From Sphingomonas echinoides ATCC 14820 (GTDB taxonomy: Bacteria > Pseudomonadota > Alphaproteobacteria > Sphingomonadales > Sphingomonadaceae), in NCBI RefSeq assembly GCF_000241465.1, contig NZ_JH584236.1:219781-254760 (forward strand): a stretch of 34,980 bases of DNA, written 5' to 3'. A model generated the notes under the pieces. The model saw only the letters and a program-made list of their open reading frames with translations. It was not told the DNA's origin and did no database searches. This document shows, piece by piece, positions 1 through 7,272 of this stretch (position 1 is its first letter; every line of letters begins with the position of its first letter). Made by a program: the position numbers and the translations under genes.

Positions 1-104
1 CGGCGACCGTCTCGATTGGGATCGTTTTCGAGAAAGCCCGCGCCGTCCCGCTGGCCGTTCTCAAATGGGAAACCGGGCCACGTCATAATATTGCTGTCGG
101 GAAT

Positions 105-484
105 TTATGCCTGCGCCATGCTTTCGATCTGGCGCAGCAGCCGATGCGGATCGAAGGGCTTGGGCAGGAAGGTCGCCCGGGCAGGCAATTTGTGCTCCGG
201 AATGGGGGCGTTACCGGATACGACGAACAGCACGGTCGGGGGAAAGCGTTCGCGGACATAGTGCGCAAGCTTCACACCATCCATCGATCCCGGCATCTGC
301 ACATCAGTCAGAACCACCCGAATCTCCTTGTGCGCGTCGAGGATGGCGATGGCTTCGTCCGCATTTTCCGCGTCGAAAACCGCCAGTCGGCATGGCTAAA
401 GAAGTCGACCAGGTCGAACCTGACCAAAGCTTCGTCCTCAACGATCAGGATCGTCTTGCTGCCGATCGGCGTACTCTGACCCAC
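105..484 (-). pseudogene. Frameshifted single-domain response regulator (left copy)
   Basis: This is a CheY-like receiver domain that would take phosphate from the adjacent HWE kinase. The GTG at 484 follows the kinase stop at 487-489, the same arrangement as the intact copy at 9050-9430. The first 35 or so codons match that copy (ILIVEDEAL, RFDLVDFF). After the TWR-equivalent Trp-Arg near 380-384 the frame is lost, and the match resumes in another frame with the phospho-acceptor segment LTDVQMPGSMDG and the LPKPF lysine. The copy measures 380 nt against 381 nt for the intact one, so a single-base deletion explains the break. A GTG at 317 could start a C-terminal remnant, but it would lack the acidic pocket. 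The call of decay is strong unless the base is a sequencing error. Confidence 0.85.
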
Positions 485-486
485 GC

Positions 487-2037
487 TTAATTCCCGGTCA
501 CGATAGCGGCGTCTCCAAGCCGCGCTTCAAGTTCGAACACCAAACCTTCCGGCCGATAGTCGGTTGCAGCCTTGCCGCTGAAATAGCTCCGCAAAGAGCG
601 CTCGATCAGGACCGAGCCGAAGCCCTTGCGCTGAGGCGGCGTGACAGGCGGTCCCCCCTCCTCGCGCCAGCAGATTGCGAATGGCGCGTCGTTGCCGTCT
701 CCGTCAATCGACCAGGCGAGCGTCACATGACCGGTTTCGTTCGATAGAGCGCCATATTTGGCGGCATTGGTCGCCAGCTCATGCAGTGCAAGGGCGAAGG
801 CGACCGTCAGCTCGGGCTTCAACGTCACCGACGGACCGGACAACAGGATGCGCTCGCCGATGCGGCCGTGCGGCGACAAGGCCCGCGTCGCCAACTCGCA
901 CAGATCGGCCGAGCGCCACGAACGGCCGGTCAGCACGTCGGTTGCGGCACCCAGCGCGACGAGCCGCGCCGACAGGTTCTGGCTCGCCGCTTCCGCCCCG
1001 GGAATGCCGCGCAACGTCTGCGCCGCGACCGACTGGACGACCGCCAGCACATTCTTGAGCCGATGTGCCAATTCGCCATTCATCAGGCGCATATCTTCTT
1101 CGGCACGGCGCCGTTCGCGAAAGTCGCGGGTCACGGTGCCGTAGCCGATCAGCGTTCCCGTCGCGTCGGTGACTGGAAATACGGAATAGAGGACCGGGAT
1201 CAACTCGCCGGTGCGGAAATGCCGAAAATCCAGCTCGCCGACCCAGTGGCCGTCGCGATCCACCGCCGGCAGCACCTCGTGCATGACCGTCTCGACCTGT
1301 TCGGGTGGGAAGAAGTCGGCGATGGTCAGTCGCGTGATGTCGCCGCCCTCCAGACCGACGAGGCGTCTCGCCGCATCGTTCACATAGAAAACGCTGCCGT
1401 CCGTCCGGGCCATGCCGATGAAGTCGGTGCTGTTTTCCGCCAGTCGGACGAAGCGATCGCGCTCTTCCTCGCTTGCGCGCAGGTTGGTGATGTCACGGGA
1501 GACTGACAGGATGCGGTCGGGGCGCCCGTCCGGTCCGGCAATCGGGCTGACCGCGACGTGCCACCATTTCGGCGTGCCGCGATAGGTGTCCGCCTTGCCA
1601 ATGAAGCTGCGCGCCTCACCCCGCCTGGCTGCCTCGATCGCGGCCTTGGCTTCGGCGTTGCCGGCCTCCTGCCAGAAGTCCGGCCATGGACAGCCGACGA
1701 CCTCGTTGAAGTCGCTGATCTCCATGACATGCTGTCCGCCTTCGCTCATGAAGGTCAGCTTGCCGTCGAGGTCGAGGACCTTGATGCAATCCGTCGAGCT
1801 GGCCAGCACGCCGGACAGGAAGGCCTGCCGCTCGACCGCCTGCCGCTCGCTTTCGATAAGCTCCTCGTTCAGCCGCCGTGCGCGACGCAGGGACTCGCGC
1901 AACTCAGCGGTCAGCATGACGATGCCGAGCATGACGACGAGGAACAGGGATGCTGCCACCCATTGCTGCCGCGGAACCCAGGTGGGATGCTCGATAGTGC
2001 CGAGGGATGCGATGCCGGTAGCTGTAGGCGCTTGCAA
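487..2037 (-). pseudogene. HWE-family sensor histidine kinase, 5'-truncated (left copy)
   Basis: The remaining protein has one membrane segment (about residues 27-45), two PAS domains, and an HWE kinase domain with phospho-acceptor histidine in ELAHRLKN, the N-box-like ELATNAAKYG, the WREEGGP motif and the glycine-rich GFGSVLIERSL. It aligns along its length with the intact kinase at 7272-9047, but its N-terminal membrane region (roughly the first 85 residues of that copy) is missing. The homology stops where the terminal inverted repeat of the 2023-2811 element begins. The apparent TTG start at 2037 and the first few codons lie inside the element. The missing 5' part is not found beyond the element, so a deletion accompanied or followed the insertion. 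A partly functional soluble kinase cannot be excluded, but the promoter is gone and the partner regulator is broken. Confidence 0.8.
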
Positions 2038-2061
2038 TCATAGCGGCGTGTGCTCGCAAAC
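2023..2061 (+). repeat. Left terminal inverted repeat of the mini-transposon
   Basis: This 39-bp arm matches the reverse complement of 2773-2811 at 38 of 39 positions. Its outer tip marks the exact loss of homology of the left histidine kinase. Confidence 0.85.
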
Positions 2062-2073
2062 AGCCTGATTTCC

Positions 2074-2188
2074 TGCTCACGCTTTCTGCCACTGGCGGGG
2101 AGCGTCCTGCTCGAATTATCTGCCAGTGTGCTCGCCATCATCCGGCGCTGCTTGCAAACGGGGCGTTGTGCTCACGCTCCGTGCCAAT
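2074..2188 (+). repeat. Three subterminal 20-bp repeats, left end
   Basis: Copies at 2074-2093 (TGCTCACGCTTTCTGCCACT), 2108-2127 (TGCTCGAATTATCTGCCAGT) and 2169-2188 (TGCTCACGCTCCGTGCCAAT) point the same way. They are probably transposase-binding sites. Apart from the element end, 2038-2375 holds no gene I can support. Confidence 0.7.
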
Positions 2189-2375
2189 GGGCTCTCCAAA
2201 CCCGTAGCCGGCAAGCGCTTTTGCGAAGCAGGTTTCCAGAACAGTTCTGACAAGCGGCGGGCCGCAGAAATGCGTTGTCGTCATGGGGCGCCCGCGAGGT
2301 CGTCAGAAAGGAAGGTTTTCGCGAACAGGGCCAGCGCATAATAGGCGATGACACCACGCAAGCGGAAAGGGTGCG

Positions 2376-2636
2376 ATGACCAAAACCGAAATGCTGGAGA
2401 CGATGAAACGCCTCGACGCCCATGCGAATGCCCTGCTGCTGATCGGTGCTTCCGATGTCGATCTGCTCGGCGGCATGTTCGACGTGATGCCGGACTTCAA
2501 GGCGCTGCTCGATGCCGGATACGGCGAAGAGATCGAGAGAAACGCCGGTCGCTTCCCCGGCCTGCACCGCTACGCCGTCATGCTCTCAAATATCGCCGAA
2601 GGGATCGCGGACGGCTCCATCCGGGTGCCACGCTGA
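2376..2636 (+). CDS. Hypothetical passenger protein of the mini-transposon, 86 aa
   Basis: This small acidic, probably helical and soluble protein has no signal peptide or membrane segment, and I do not recognise its family. The ATG follows a purine-rich GGAAAGGG about 6 nt upstream, and codon use (GC-rich third positions) looks like a real gene. It is the only plausible gene inside the inverted-repeat element and ends 10 bp before the innermost right-end repeat. This suggests cargo kept with the element rather than a chance ORF. It lacks any transposase-like catalytic motif. Confidence 0.6.
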   Translation: MTKTEMLETMKRLDAHANALLLIGASDVDLLGGMFDVMPDFKALLDAGYGEEIERNAGRFPGLHRYAVMLSNIAEGIADGSIRVPR

Positions 2637-2646
2637 CGCCACTCCC

Positions 2647-2760
2647 GCTGGCAGATAATGTGAGCAGGCGACCATGACTGCGAGCAGCGCCGGATGATGG
2701 CGAGCACATTGGCAATTAGCGTGAGCAGACTGCTCCGCCCATTGTCAGATAATCCGAGCA
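2647..2760 (-). repeat. Three subterminal 20-bp repeats, right end
   Basis: Reverse-complement copies lie at 2741-2760, 2708-2727 and 2647-2666, mirroring the left-end set in order and spacing. The outermost reads TGCTCGGATTATCTGACAAT on the minus strand. Confidence 0.7.
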
Positions 2761-2772
2761 GAAAATCGCTCC

Positions 2773-2811
2773 GTTTGCGAGCACACGCCGCTACGATTGC
2801 AAGCGCCTACA
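2773..2811 (-). repeat. Right terminal inverted repeat of the mini-transposon
   Basis: This is the partner arm of 2023-2061. The sequence beyond 2811 has no similarity to the histidine kinase on the other side, so the element is not a clean insertion in this copy. Confidence 0.85.
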
Positions 2812-2895
2812 TGTATCCATAATCGCTCCCGCGACCGGCACGATGCTGCCGCCAAATCGTTGATGGCCTGACGGAAATTCGAGGGAGAACATCGA

Positions 2896-3204
2896 ATGCG
2901 TAGCCTGGTTGCTGTGTTCACGGTCGGGATATTCGCGATCGCGACCCCTGCCGGCGCGCAGGACATGCCCGGCGCAGTCGATCTGGGCGCGCAAGCGCGC
3001 ACCCAGGTTCAGTCAGCGACTGCTCGTGGCTATGCCGAACGGGGCGGGGCGGCGACCGCGCGAGGTCCGAACGGGGTGCCACTGTCCGCTCGCGCGAAAA
3101 GCTATTGCGACAGCTATTCCGCACGGTTGCGCCAGTACGGCGCGAAGGATGGGCGAGTGATGAAGCTGGCAGCGGCCTGCCGGCAGGCAGGCTATCGCTA
3201 TTGA
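2896..3204 (+). CDS. Small secreted/periplasmic protein, 102 aa
   Basis: An N-terminal signal peptide is clear: a short basic start (MRS), a hydrophobic core and a PAGAQ-type cleavage site near residue 22. The mature part is Arg/Ala/Gly-rich and has two cysteines (in AKSYCDSYS and LAAACRQAG) that could form a disulfide in the periplasm. The ATG follows GAGGGAGAAC, a good ribosome-binding site. The gene is convergent with umuC; the two stop codons are 2 bp apart. I do not recognise a family and suggest no function beyond export. Confidence 0.7.
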   Translation: MRSLVAVFTVGIFAIATPAGAQDMPGAVDLGAQARTQVQSATARGYAERGGAATARGPNGVPLSARAKSYCDSYSARLRQYGAKDGRVMKLAAACRQAGYRY

Positions 3205-3206
3205 TC

Positions 3207-4466
3207 TCACCGCGCGATCGGCACCTGATCGATCCGCGTGGTCCAGGACGGGCTCTTGAAAGCACGCTTGGTGTCGTAGCTCTTCTGGCCAAAGCCCTCG
3301 GAGGCAAGCCGCATCGTGTTGCGGCCGAACCGCCCGTTGAGCCCGTCGATCGCGGCGAGCAGGGCAGGGGATCGCGGATCGGGCACCGCGAACAGGTCGG
3401 CCTGGTGCGCGGTCATCGGCTCCAGCCCCTCGAGCATGACGCCGCACTTGGTGTAGACGCCGCCAGTTTCGTACATGACATCCGCCATGCGGCCCGCCAT
3501 ACCGCCGATCACGCGCGGATCATTGGTCGCCGGCGACAGCCGCGCTATGCGCGAGGCGGACGGCGCGTTGGGCTTGAACCGGCTTCCGTGGGCAAAGGCG
3601 ATCAGGCGGGTGGCAGCGAGATCCTGCGCGCGGATCTTCTCGGCCGCGCGGACCGCGCGGCGCACCATCGCCTCGCGCAGCGCCGCGACCTCGCGCACCG
3701 GCTCACCGAAGCAGCGGGTCACCGCGGTCGCCTTGGACGGGGGCGGCTCCGGCTCGAAATCGGTGCATTCGACGCCGTTCAGCTCGCGCACGAGCCGCTC
3801 CAGCACCACCGTCCCCACGTCGCGCGCGACCTCCGGGGGGAGGGCGGCAAGATCGGCCGTCGTCCTGACGCCGAGCGGTCGCAGCCGCTCGGTCATCGCT
3901 CGCGCGATGCCCCAGACCTCCTCGACCGGCCATTGCGCGAACAGGCGCCGCCGCAGCTCGATGTCGTGCAGGTCGACCACGCCCTTCCAGACCTTCTCCG
4001 ACGCCTTAGCGAGGGCGTTGGCAACCTTGCTCAGCGTCCGGGTCGGGCCAAGCCCGATGCGGATCGGCAGGCCCGTCGCACGCTTGACGGCCGCGATCAC
4101 GCGGTGCGCGGCCGCCACGTCGCCCAGGCCGTTCGGGAGCACCGGCAGGCGAAAGAACGATTCGTCGATCGAGTACACCTCGACCGTGCAACTGTGCTCG
4201 GCGAGGACCTGATTGAAGCGACGATTCATGTCGGCATACAATTCGTAGGAACTGCTGCGGTATTGGATGCCATGCTCGCGGACGATATCACGAATCTTGA
4301 ACATCGGCGCACCCATCTTGATGTGCAGCGCCTTGGCCTCCTCGGAGCGCGCGATGGCGCAGCCGTCCCCGTTACTCAGCACGATGAGCGGTTTATCGCG
4401 CAGCGACGGGTCGAATACCCTCTCCGACGAGCAATAGAAGTTGGAGACGTCAGCGATCGCCCACAT
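3207..4466 (-). CDS. umuC: Y-family error-prone DNA polymerase, UmuC-like
   Basis: This is the catalytic subunit of a translesion polymerase V-type enzyme that copies past damaged bases during the SOS response. The metal-binding Asp in IADVSNFYCS (residue 6) and the YSIDES motif (Asp101, Glu102) are intact. Further on are the helix-hairpin-helix-like IGLGPTRTLSKVANALAK and WGIARAMTERL, then the little-finger region and the C-terminal DUF4113-type segment ending in the SPSWTTR motif. The length (419 aa) is normal. The start is set at the ATG at 4466, 5 bp after the umuD stop, because a longer reading frame to 4514 would overlap umuD and adds non-conserved residues. It forms an operon with umuD under the LexA box at 4941-4955. 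Confidence 0.93.
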   Translation of the reverse strand: MWAIADVSNFYCSSERVFDPSLRDKPLIVLSNGDGCAIARSEEAKALHIKMGAPMFKIRDIVREHGIQYRSSSYELYADMNRRFNQVLAEHSCTVEVYSIDESFFRLPVLPNGLGDVAAAHRVIAAVKRATGLPIRIGLGPTRTLSKVANALAKASEKVWKGVVDLHDIELRRRLFAQWPVEEVWGIARAMTERLRPLGVRTTADLAALPPEVARDVGTVVLERLVRELNGVECTDFEPEPPPSKATAVTRCFGEPVREVAALREAMVRRAVRAAEKIRAQDLAATRLIAFAHGSRFKPNAPSASRIARLSPATNDPRVIGGMAGRMADVMYETGGVYTKCGVMLEGLEPMTAHQADLFAVPDPRSPALLAAIDGLNGRFGRNTMRLASEGFGQKSYDTKRAFKSPSWTTRIDQVPIAR

Positions 4467-4471
4467 GGCGG

Positions 4472-4918
4472 TCAGCCCTGCAGGTTGCGCACGGAGGCGC
4501 GGACGACGCCCCACACTTCGACACTCTCATCCGCGATCACCGCGTCGTAGCGCATCCGCGCGTTGCGGGCCTCGAGGACCGGCTTGCCGTCGCGCCAGAC
4601 CAACTGGCGGATCACGAAGCCCCCGTCGACCACGGCGATGACGATGCGGCCGCTAACCGGCGTGGCGTCGCGATCGACCACCACCACGTCGTCATCATAG
4701 ATTCCAGCGTCGATCATGGACTGTCCGCTGACCCGGAACACGAAGCTGGCGGCGCGGTCGAGGCGCAGCAGCGCCACGAGATCGATCGCGGTTTCCTCCC
4801 AGTCCTGGGCAGGCGAGGGGAAGCCAGCGCCGGCCGCGCTCACCACCCTCAGGCGAAACGCTGGCGGCAGATCGGCGATCGGCATCGGTTGGGACAGGGG
4901 AATCACACACGCGGACAT
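4472..4918 (-). CDS. umuD: UmuD-like S24 (LexA-type) protein with Lys-to-Arg change
   Basis: UmuD is cleaved after damage by RecA-stimulated self-proteolysis and then joins UmuC to form Pol V. Seen here are the cleavage region AGAGFPSPAQDW (Ala31-Gly32) and the nucleophile Ser67 in SGQSMIDAGI. In E. coli UmuD the general base is Lys97 of FTVKKL; here the aligned segment is FVIRQL with Arg104 (codon CGC at 4607-4609). No other lysine is near enough to replace it by a shifted alignment. The start at 4918 is chosen because it gives a normal 148-aa length and lies 23 bp after the LexA box. The longer frame to 4984 would place that box inside the gene. Confidence 0.88.
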   Translation of the reverse strand: MSACVIPLSQPMPIADLPPAFRLRVVSAAGAGFPSPAQDWEETAIDLVALLRLDRAASFVFRVSGQSMIDAGIYDDDVVVVDRDATPVSGRIVIAVVDGGFVIRQLVWRDGKPVLEARNARMRYDAVIADESVEVWGVVRASVRNLQG

Positions 4919-4940
4919 GCGCGCATGATATGCTGGATAA

Positions 4941-4955
4941 GAACATGAAGGGAAC
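4941..4955 (-). promoter_or_regulatory. LexA (SOS) box GTTC-N7-GTTC
   Basis: The minus strand reads GTTCCCTTCATGTTC, a perfect match to the alphaproteobacterial LexA operator. It lies 23 bp upstream of the umuD start and 46 bp upstream of the divergent HNH gene at 5002. It should repress umuDC until DNA damage and may also control the divergent gene. Confidence 0.88.
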
Positions 4956-4981
4956 GAGATTTTCCTTTTGTTCTCATTTCG

Positions 4982-5000
4982 CATGACTCATAGAGTCATG
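4982..5000. promoter_or_regulatory. Perfect 8-bp inverted repeat before the HNH gene
   Basis: The sequence CATGACTC-ATA-GAGTCATG lies just upstream of the ATG at 5002. It could be an operator for a dimeric regulator or a hairpin covering the ribosome-binding site of the HNH gene. No matching regulator is evident. Confidence 0.4.
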
Positions 5001-5001
5001 G

Positions 5002-5451
5002 ATGCCGATCCGCCCCGAAAACCGCTGGCTGTACCCGATCGACTGGCCGCTGCTGTCGGACCAGATCCGGTTCGTGCGGGCAGGAGGGCGCTGCGAACGC
5101 TGCCGGCGACCGCATCTTCGGCACGTCGCGCATCTGGGCGATGGGCGCTGGTGGGATAGCGAAGCGCGATGCTGGCGATCGGGAGAGGGGCGACGGGTGA
5201 AGGTCGGCGACCTCTTCGCGCTCGACGTCGTGCGGATCACCTATGTCGTGCTGGCCTGCGCGCATCTGGATCATGATCCTGGCAATAGCGCGCCGCGCAA
5301 TCTCGCCGCGCTATGCCAGCGATGTCACATGCTCCACGATGCCGAGGAGCATCGCTGGCAACGCTGGTGGAATGCGTTTCGGCTGCGCGCGCTGCAGGAT
5401 CTTTACGAAGATCCGCGACACGCTCGCGCGCGAGAACGACGGCGCGGCTAA
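5002..5451 (+). CDS. HNH-type nuclease-like protein, 149 aa
   Basis: The protein has a zinc-knuckle pair, CxxC at residues 31-34 and CQRCH at 105-109, around a central HLDHD stretch (His88, His91) and a conserved-type Asn100. This layout matches HNH (beta-beta-alpha-metal) nucleases such as McrA-like enzymes. The C-terminus is highly basic (RARERRRG), fitting DNA contact. It is transcribed away from umuDC and shares its LexA-box intergenic region, so a role in DNA damage or defence is possible but inferred. An in-frame alternative start was not seen; a GTCATG at 4998 is in another frame. Confidence 0.7.
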   Translation: MPIRPENRWLYPIDWPLLSDQIRFVRAGGRCERCRRPHLRHVAHLGDGRWWDSEARCWRSGEGRRVKVGDLFALDVVRITYVVLACAHLDHDPGNSAPRNLAALCQRCHMLHDAEEHRWQRWWNAFRLRALQDLYEDPRHARARERRRG

Positions 5452-5569
5452 CTCGCGACTGACTGGCAAGCCTTAGCTGCGAAAAAGCCACGTCAGTCTC
5501 TGCAAGAACGATGCCGGAAATCTGCTAAGCCATTGATTTAACATAAGATATATTATCGAACAAAACAGG

Positions 5570-7272
5570 TGTAAGTGCCAGATACAAATGACACCATCCT
5601 GCTAGATAGAGATGGCACTGCCGGTGCTGTCAGCGGGTCGCTGGTGTCATAGCCTTCCTCGGCAACGAGGACGCGCATGGTATGACGGTGCTGACGATGA
5701 GTGCTGCAGAGATTACCCGGTTCGACACGCTGATGCGGCTGGACCGTGGCGAAATCCGGATCCCGGACGCGATGGAGCTGCTGGGCCTCCAGCGGCGGCA
5801 AATCTACCGGCTGCTCGATCGCCTTCGACAGGAAGGCGCTGCGGGCCTCGTGTCGCGCAAGCGCGGGCGGCCAAGCAATCGGCGCTACAGCGATGCCTTT
5901 CGCGCCAAGGTGGTCGCGCTGGTGCGAGAAAACTATGCCGACTTCGGGCCGACGCTCGCGCGCGAATATCTCGCCGAACGCCACGGCCTCGGCCTGTCGT
6001 GCGAGACGCTGCGGCAGATCATGATGGAAGCCGGCCTTTGGAAAGACCGCGCCGCCAGGCGCCCTCGCCCGTACCAACCCCGCTATCGGCGCGAGTGTCG
6101 CGGCGAGCTGGTCCAGGTCGACGGCTCGAAGCATTGGTGGTTCGAGGACCGCGGCCCGCAATGCACGCTCCTGGTATTCATCGACGACGCCACGAGCGAA
6201 CTGATGCACCTCGAGATGGTCGAGAGCGAAAGCACCTTCTCCTACATGCGCGCGACGCGGACGTACCTCGAACGGCACGGTAAGCCGGTCGCCTTCTATA
6301 CGGACAAGCACAGCGCGTTCCGCAACAACACGGCCTCGGCGAACGGCGACGGCATGACCCATCTTGGACGCGCGCTGGAACGGCTGAATATCGACCTGAT
6401 CTGCGCGAACTCGCCGCAGGCGAAGGGCCGCGTGGAGCGCGCCAATGCCACGTTGCAGGATCGACTCGTCAAGGCGATGCGGCTTCACCGCATCGACACC
6501 ATCGACCAAGCCAACGCCTTCCTCCCCTCCTACATGGCGCAGCACAACCAACGGTTCGCCAAGGCGCCCTTCGACCCGCGCGATCTACACCGACCGCTGG
6601 CCATCCACGAGAACCTCGAAGCCGAGATGGTCTGGCGCGAGCAGCGCACCGTCACCGGTGCCCTCACCCTCCACTACAATAAGGCGATGTTCATCCTGGA
6701 GCCGACCCCGGTCACACAGGGTCTCGCCCGCAAGAAGGTGGATGTGTGCGAGTATCCTGATGGCCGGCTCGAGATCCAGCATGAGCGCGAGGTGCTCCCC
6801 TATCGGGTCTTCGACAAGATGCGCCGGGTGAACCAGGCGCCGGTGGTCGACAACAAGCATCTCGACGCTGCCTTGGCGCTCGCCCACGCCATCCAGCAGG
6901 TGCAGCCGCACCACGCGAAGCGCAACAACAACGAGCCCGCCCGTACCGCTCAGCCCGGCGGGATGTTCAAGGCCCCCTCGCCCGTCCCCCCTGGGCCAAA
7001 GTTGGATCGCCGCAAACTGGGCAATCAGCGCCTGAAGCGAGGCCCTCGCCTTTCCGATGATGAGCTCGTTGCCCGCGGCTTGGGCGAATATGTCCGCCGG
7101 CAGACGGGATGACCGGATGGCGTGCCCGCCAGCGTCTCGAAAACGATCGTTGATCGGGAAAAGCAGCCCCACACCCTACCGGCTTGCGGGACCTCTCGCC
7201 CTCAGCTCGCACCATGCTATCAGCGTGTGGGGGCGGGCGGGGGCGCTCATGTCCCTATTTGAGCTTTGGACA
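5570..7272 (+). mobile_element. Insertion sequence of IS1202/ISNCY type (ends approximate)
   Basis: The element consists of one transposase gene with short flanks. The proposed left end begins TGTAAGTGCCAGATACAAAT at 5570, and the right end read inward begins TGTCCAAAGCTCAAATAGG from 7272. The two share TGT tips and a CAAAT...GACA block but match imperfectly, so the borders are uncertain by some bases. A perfect internal inverted pair ATGACACC (5588-5595) / GGTGTCAT (5643-5650) lies in the left end. No target duplication was found. The right border touches the start codon of the histidine kinase at 7272. Confidence 0.6.
5682..7112 (+). CDS. DDE transposase, IS1202/ISNCY family
   Basis: The enzyme cuts and joins the ends of its insertion sequence. 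An N-terminal helix-turn-helix (about residues 25-60, with AMELLGLQRRQIYRLLDRL) is followed by an RNase-H-like integrase core. The catalytic triad appears as Asp147 (QVDGSKHWW), Asp208 (YTDKHSAF) and Glu252 (KGRVERANATL). The KGRVER spacing and the VDGSKHWWFEDRGP segment are typical of ISNCY/IS1202-group transposases. The 476-aa length is full and the frame is open, so the element may be active. The C-terminal tail (about 420-476) is proline- and lysine-rich. Confidence 0.9.
   Translation: MTVLTMSAAEITRFDTLMRLDRGEIRIPDAMELLGLQRRQIYRLLDRLRQEGAAGLVSRKRGRPSNRRYSDAFRAKVVALVRENYADFGPTLAREYLAERHGLGLSCETLRQIMMEAGLWKDRAARRPRPYQPRYRRECRGELVQVDGSKHWWFEDRGPQCTLLVFIDDATSELMHLEMVESESTFSYMRATRTYLERHGKPVAFYTDKHSAFRNNTASANGDGMTHLGRALERLNIDLICANSPQAKGRVERANATLQDRLVKAMRLHRIDTIDQANAFLPSYMAQHNQRFAKAPFDPRDLHRPLAIHENLEAEMVWREQRTVTGALTLHYNKAMFILEPTPVTQGLARKKVDVCEYPDGRLEIQHEREVLPYRVFDKMRRVNQAPVVDNKHLDAALALAHAIQQVQPHHAKRNNNEPARTAQPGGMFKAPSPVPPGPKLDRRKLGNQRLKRGPRLSDDELVARGLGEYVRRQTG

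Larger units (their letters stand above)
2023..2811. mobile_element. 789-bp mini-transposon without transposase
   Basis: The two ends are 39-bp terminal inverted repeats (2023-2061 and 2773-2811) that differ at one base; both begin TGTAGGCGCTTGCAATC. Inside each end are three copies of a 20-bp motif like TGCTCACGCTAATTGCCAAT, at almost identical distances from the two tips (51, 85 and 146 bp on the left; 51, 84 and 145 bp on the right). A further shared block starting TGTGCTCGCCATCATCC lies between the second and third motif. The only plausible gene inside is an 86-codon ORF. Multiple subterminal transposase sites are known for IS21-family ends, so a deletion derivative or non-autonomous relative of such an element is possible. 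That family assignment is inference. No target duplication is visible at the flanks. Confidence 0.75.

Noticed and set aside
1..104. Left-edge sequence
   Set aside because: No gene or repeat can be supported in these bases; the short ORFs are shadows.
2010..2825. Target-site duplication of the mini-transposon
   Set aside because: The bases next to the two tips do not match, so insertion was followed by rearrangement or the borders differ.
3105..4550. 481-aa open frame opposite umuC
   Set aside because: Shadow of umuC, which has all catalytic motifs.
20..7148. 14-bp inverted match between 20-33 and 7135-7148
   Set aside because: A match of this length is expected by chance in a window of this size, and the flanks do not extend it.
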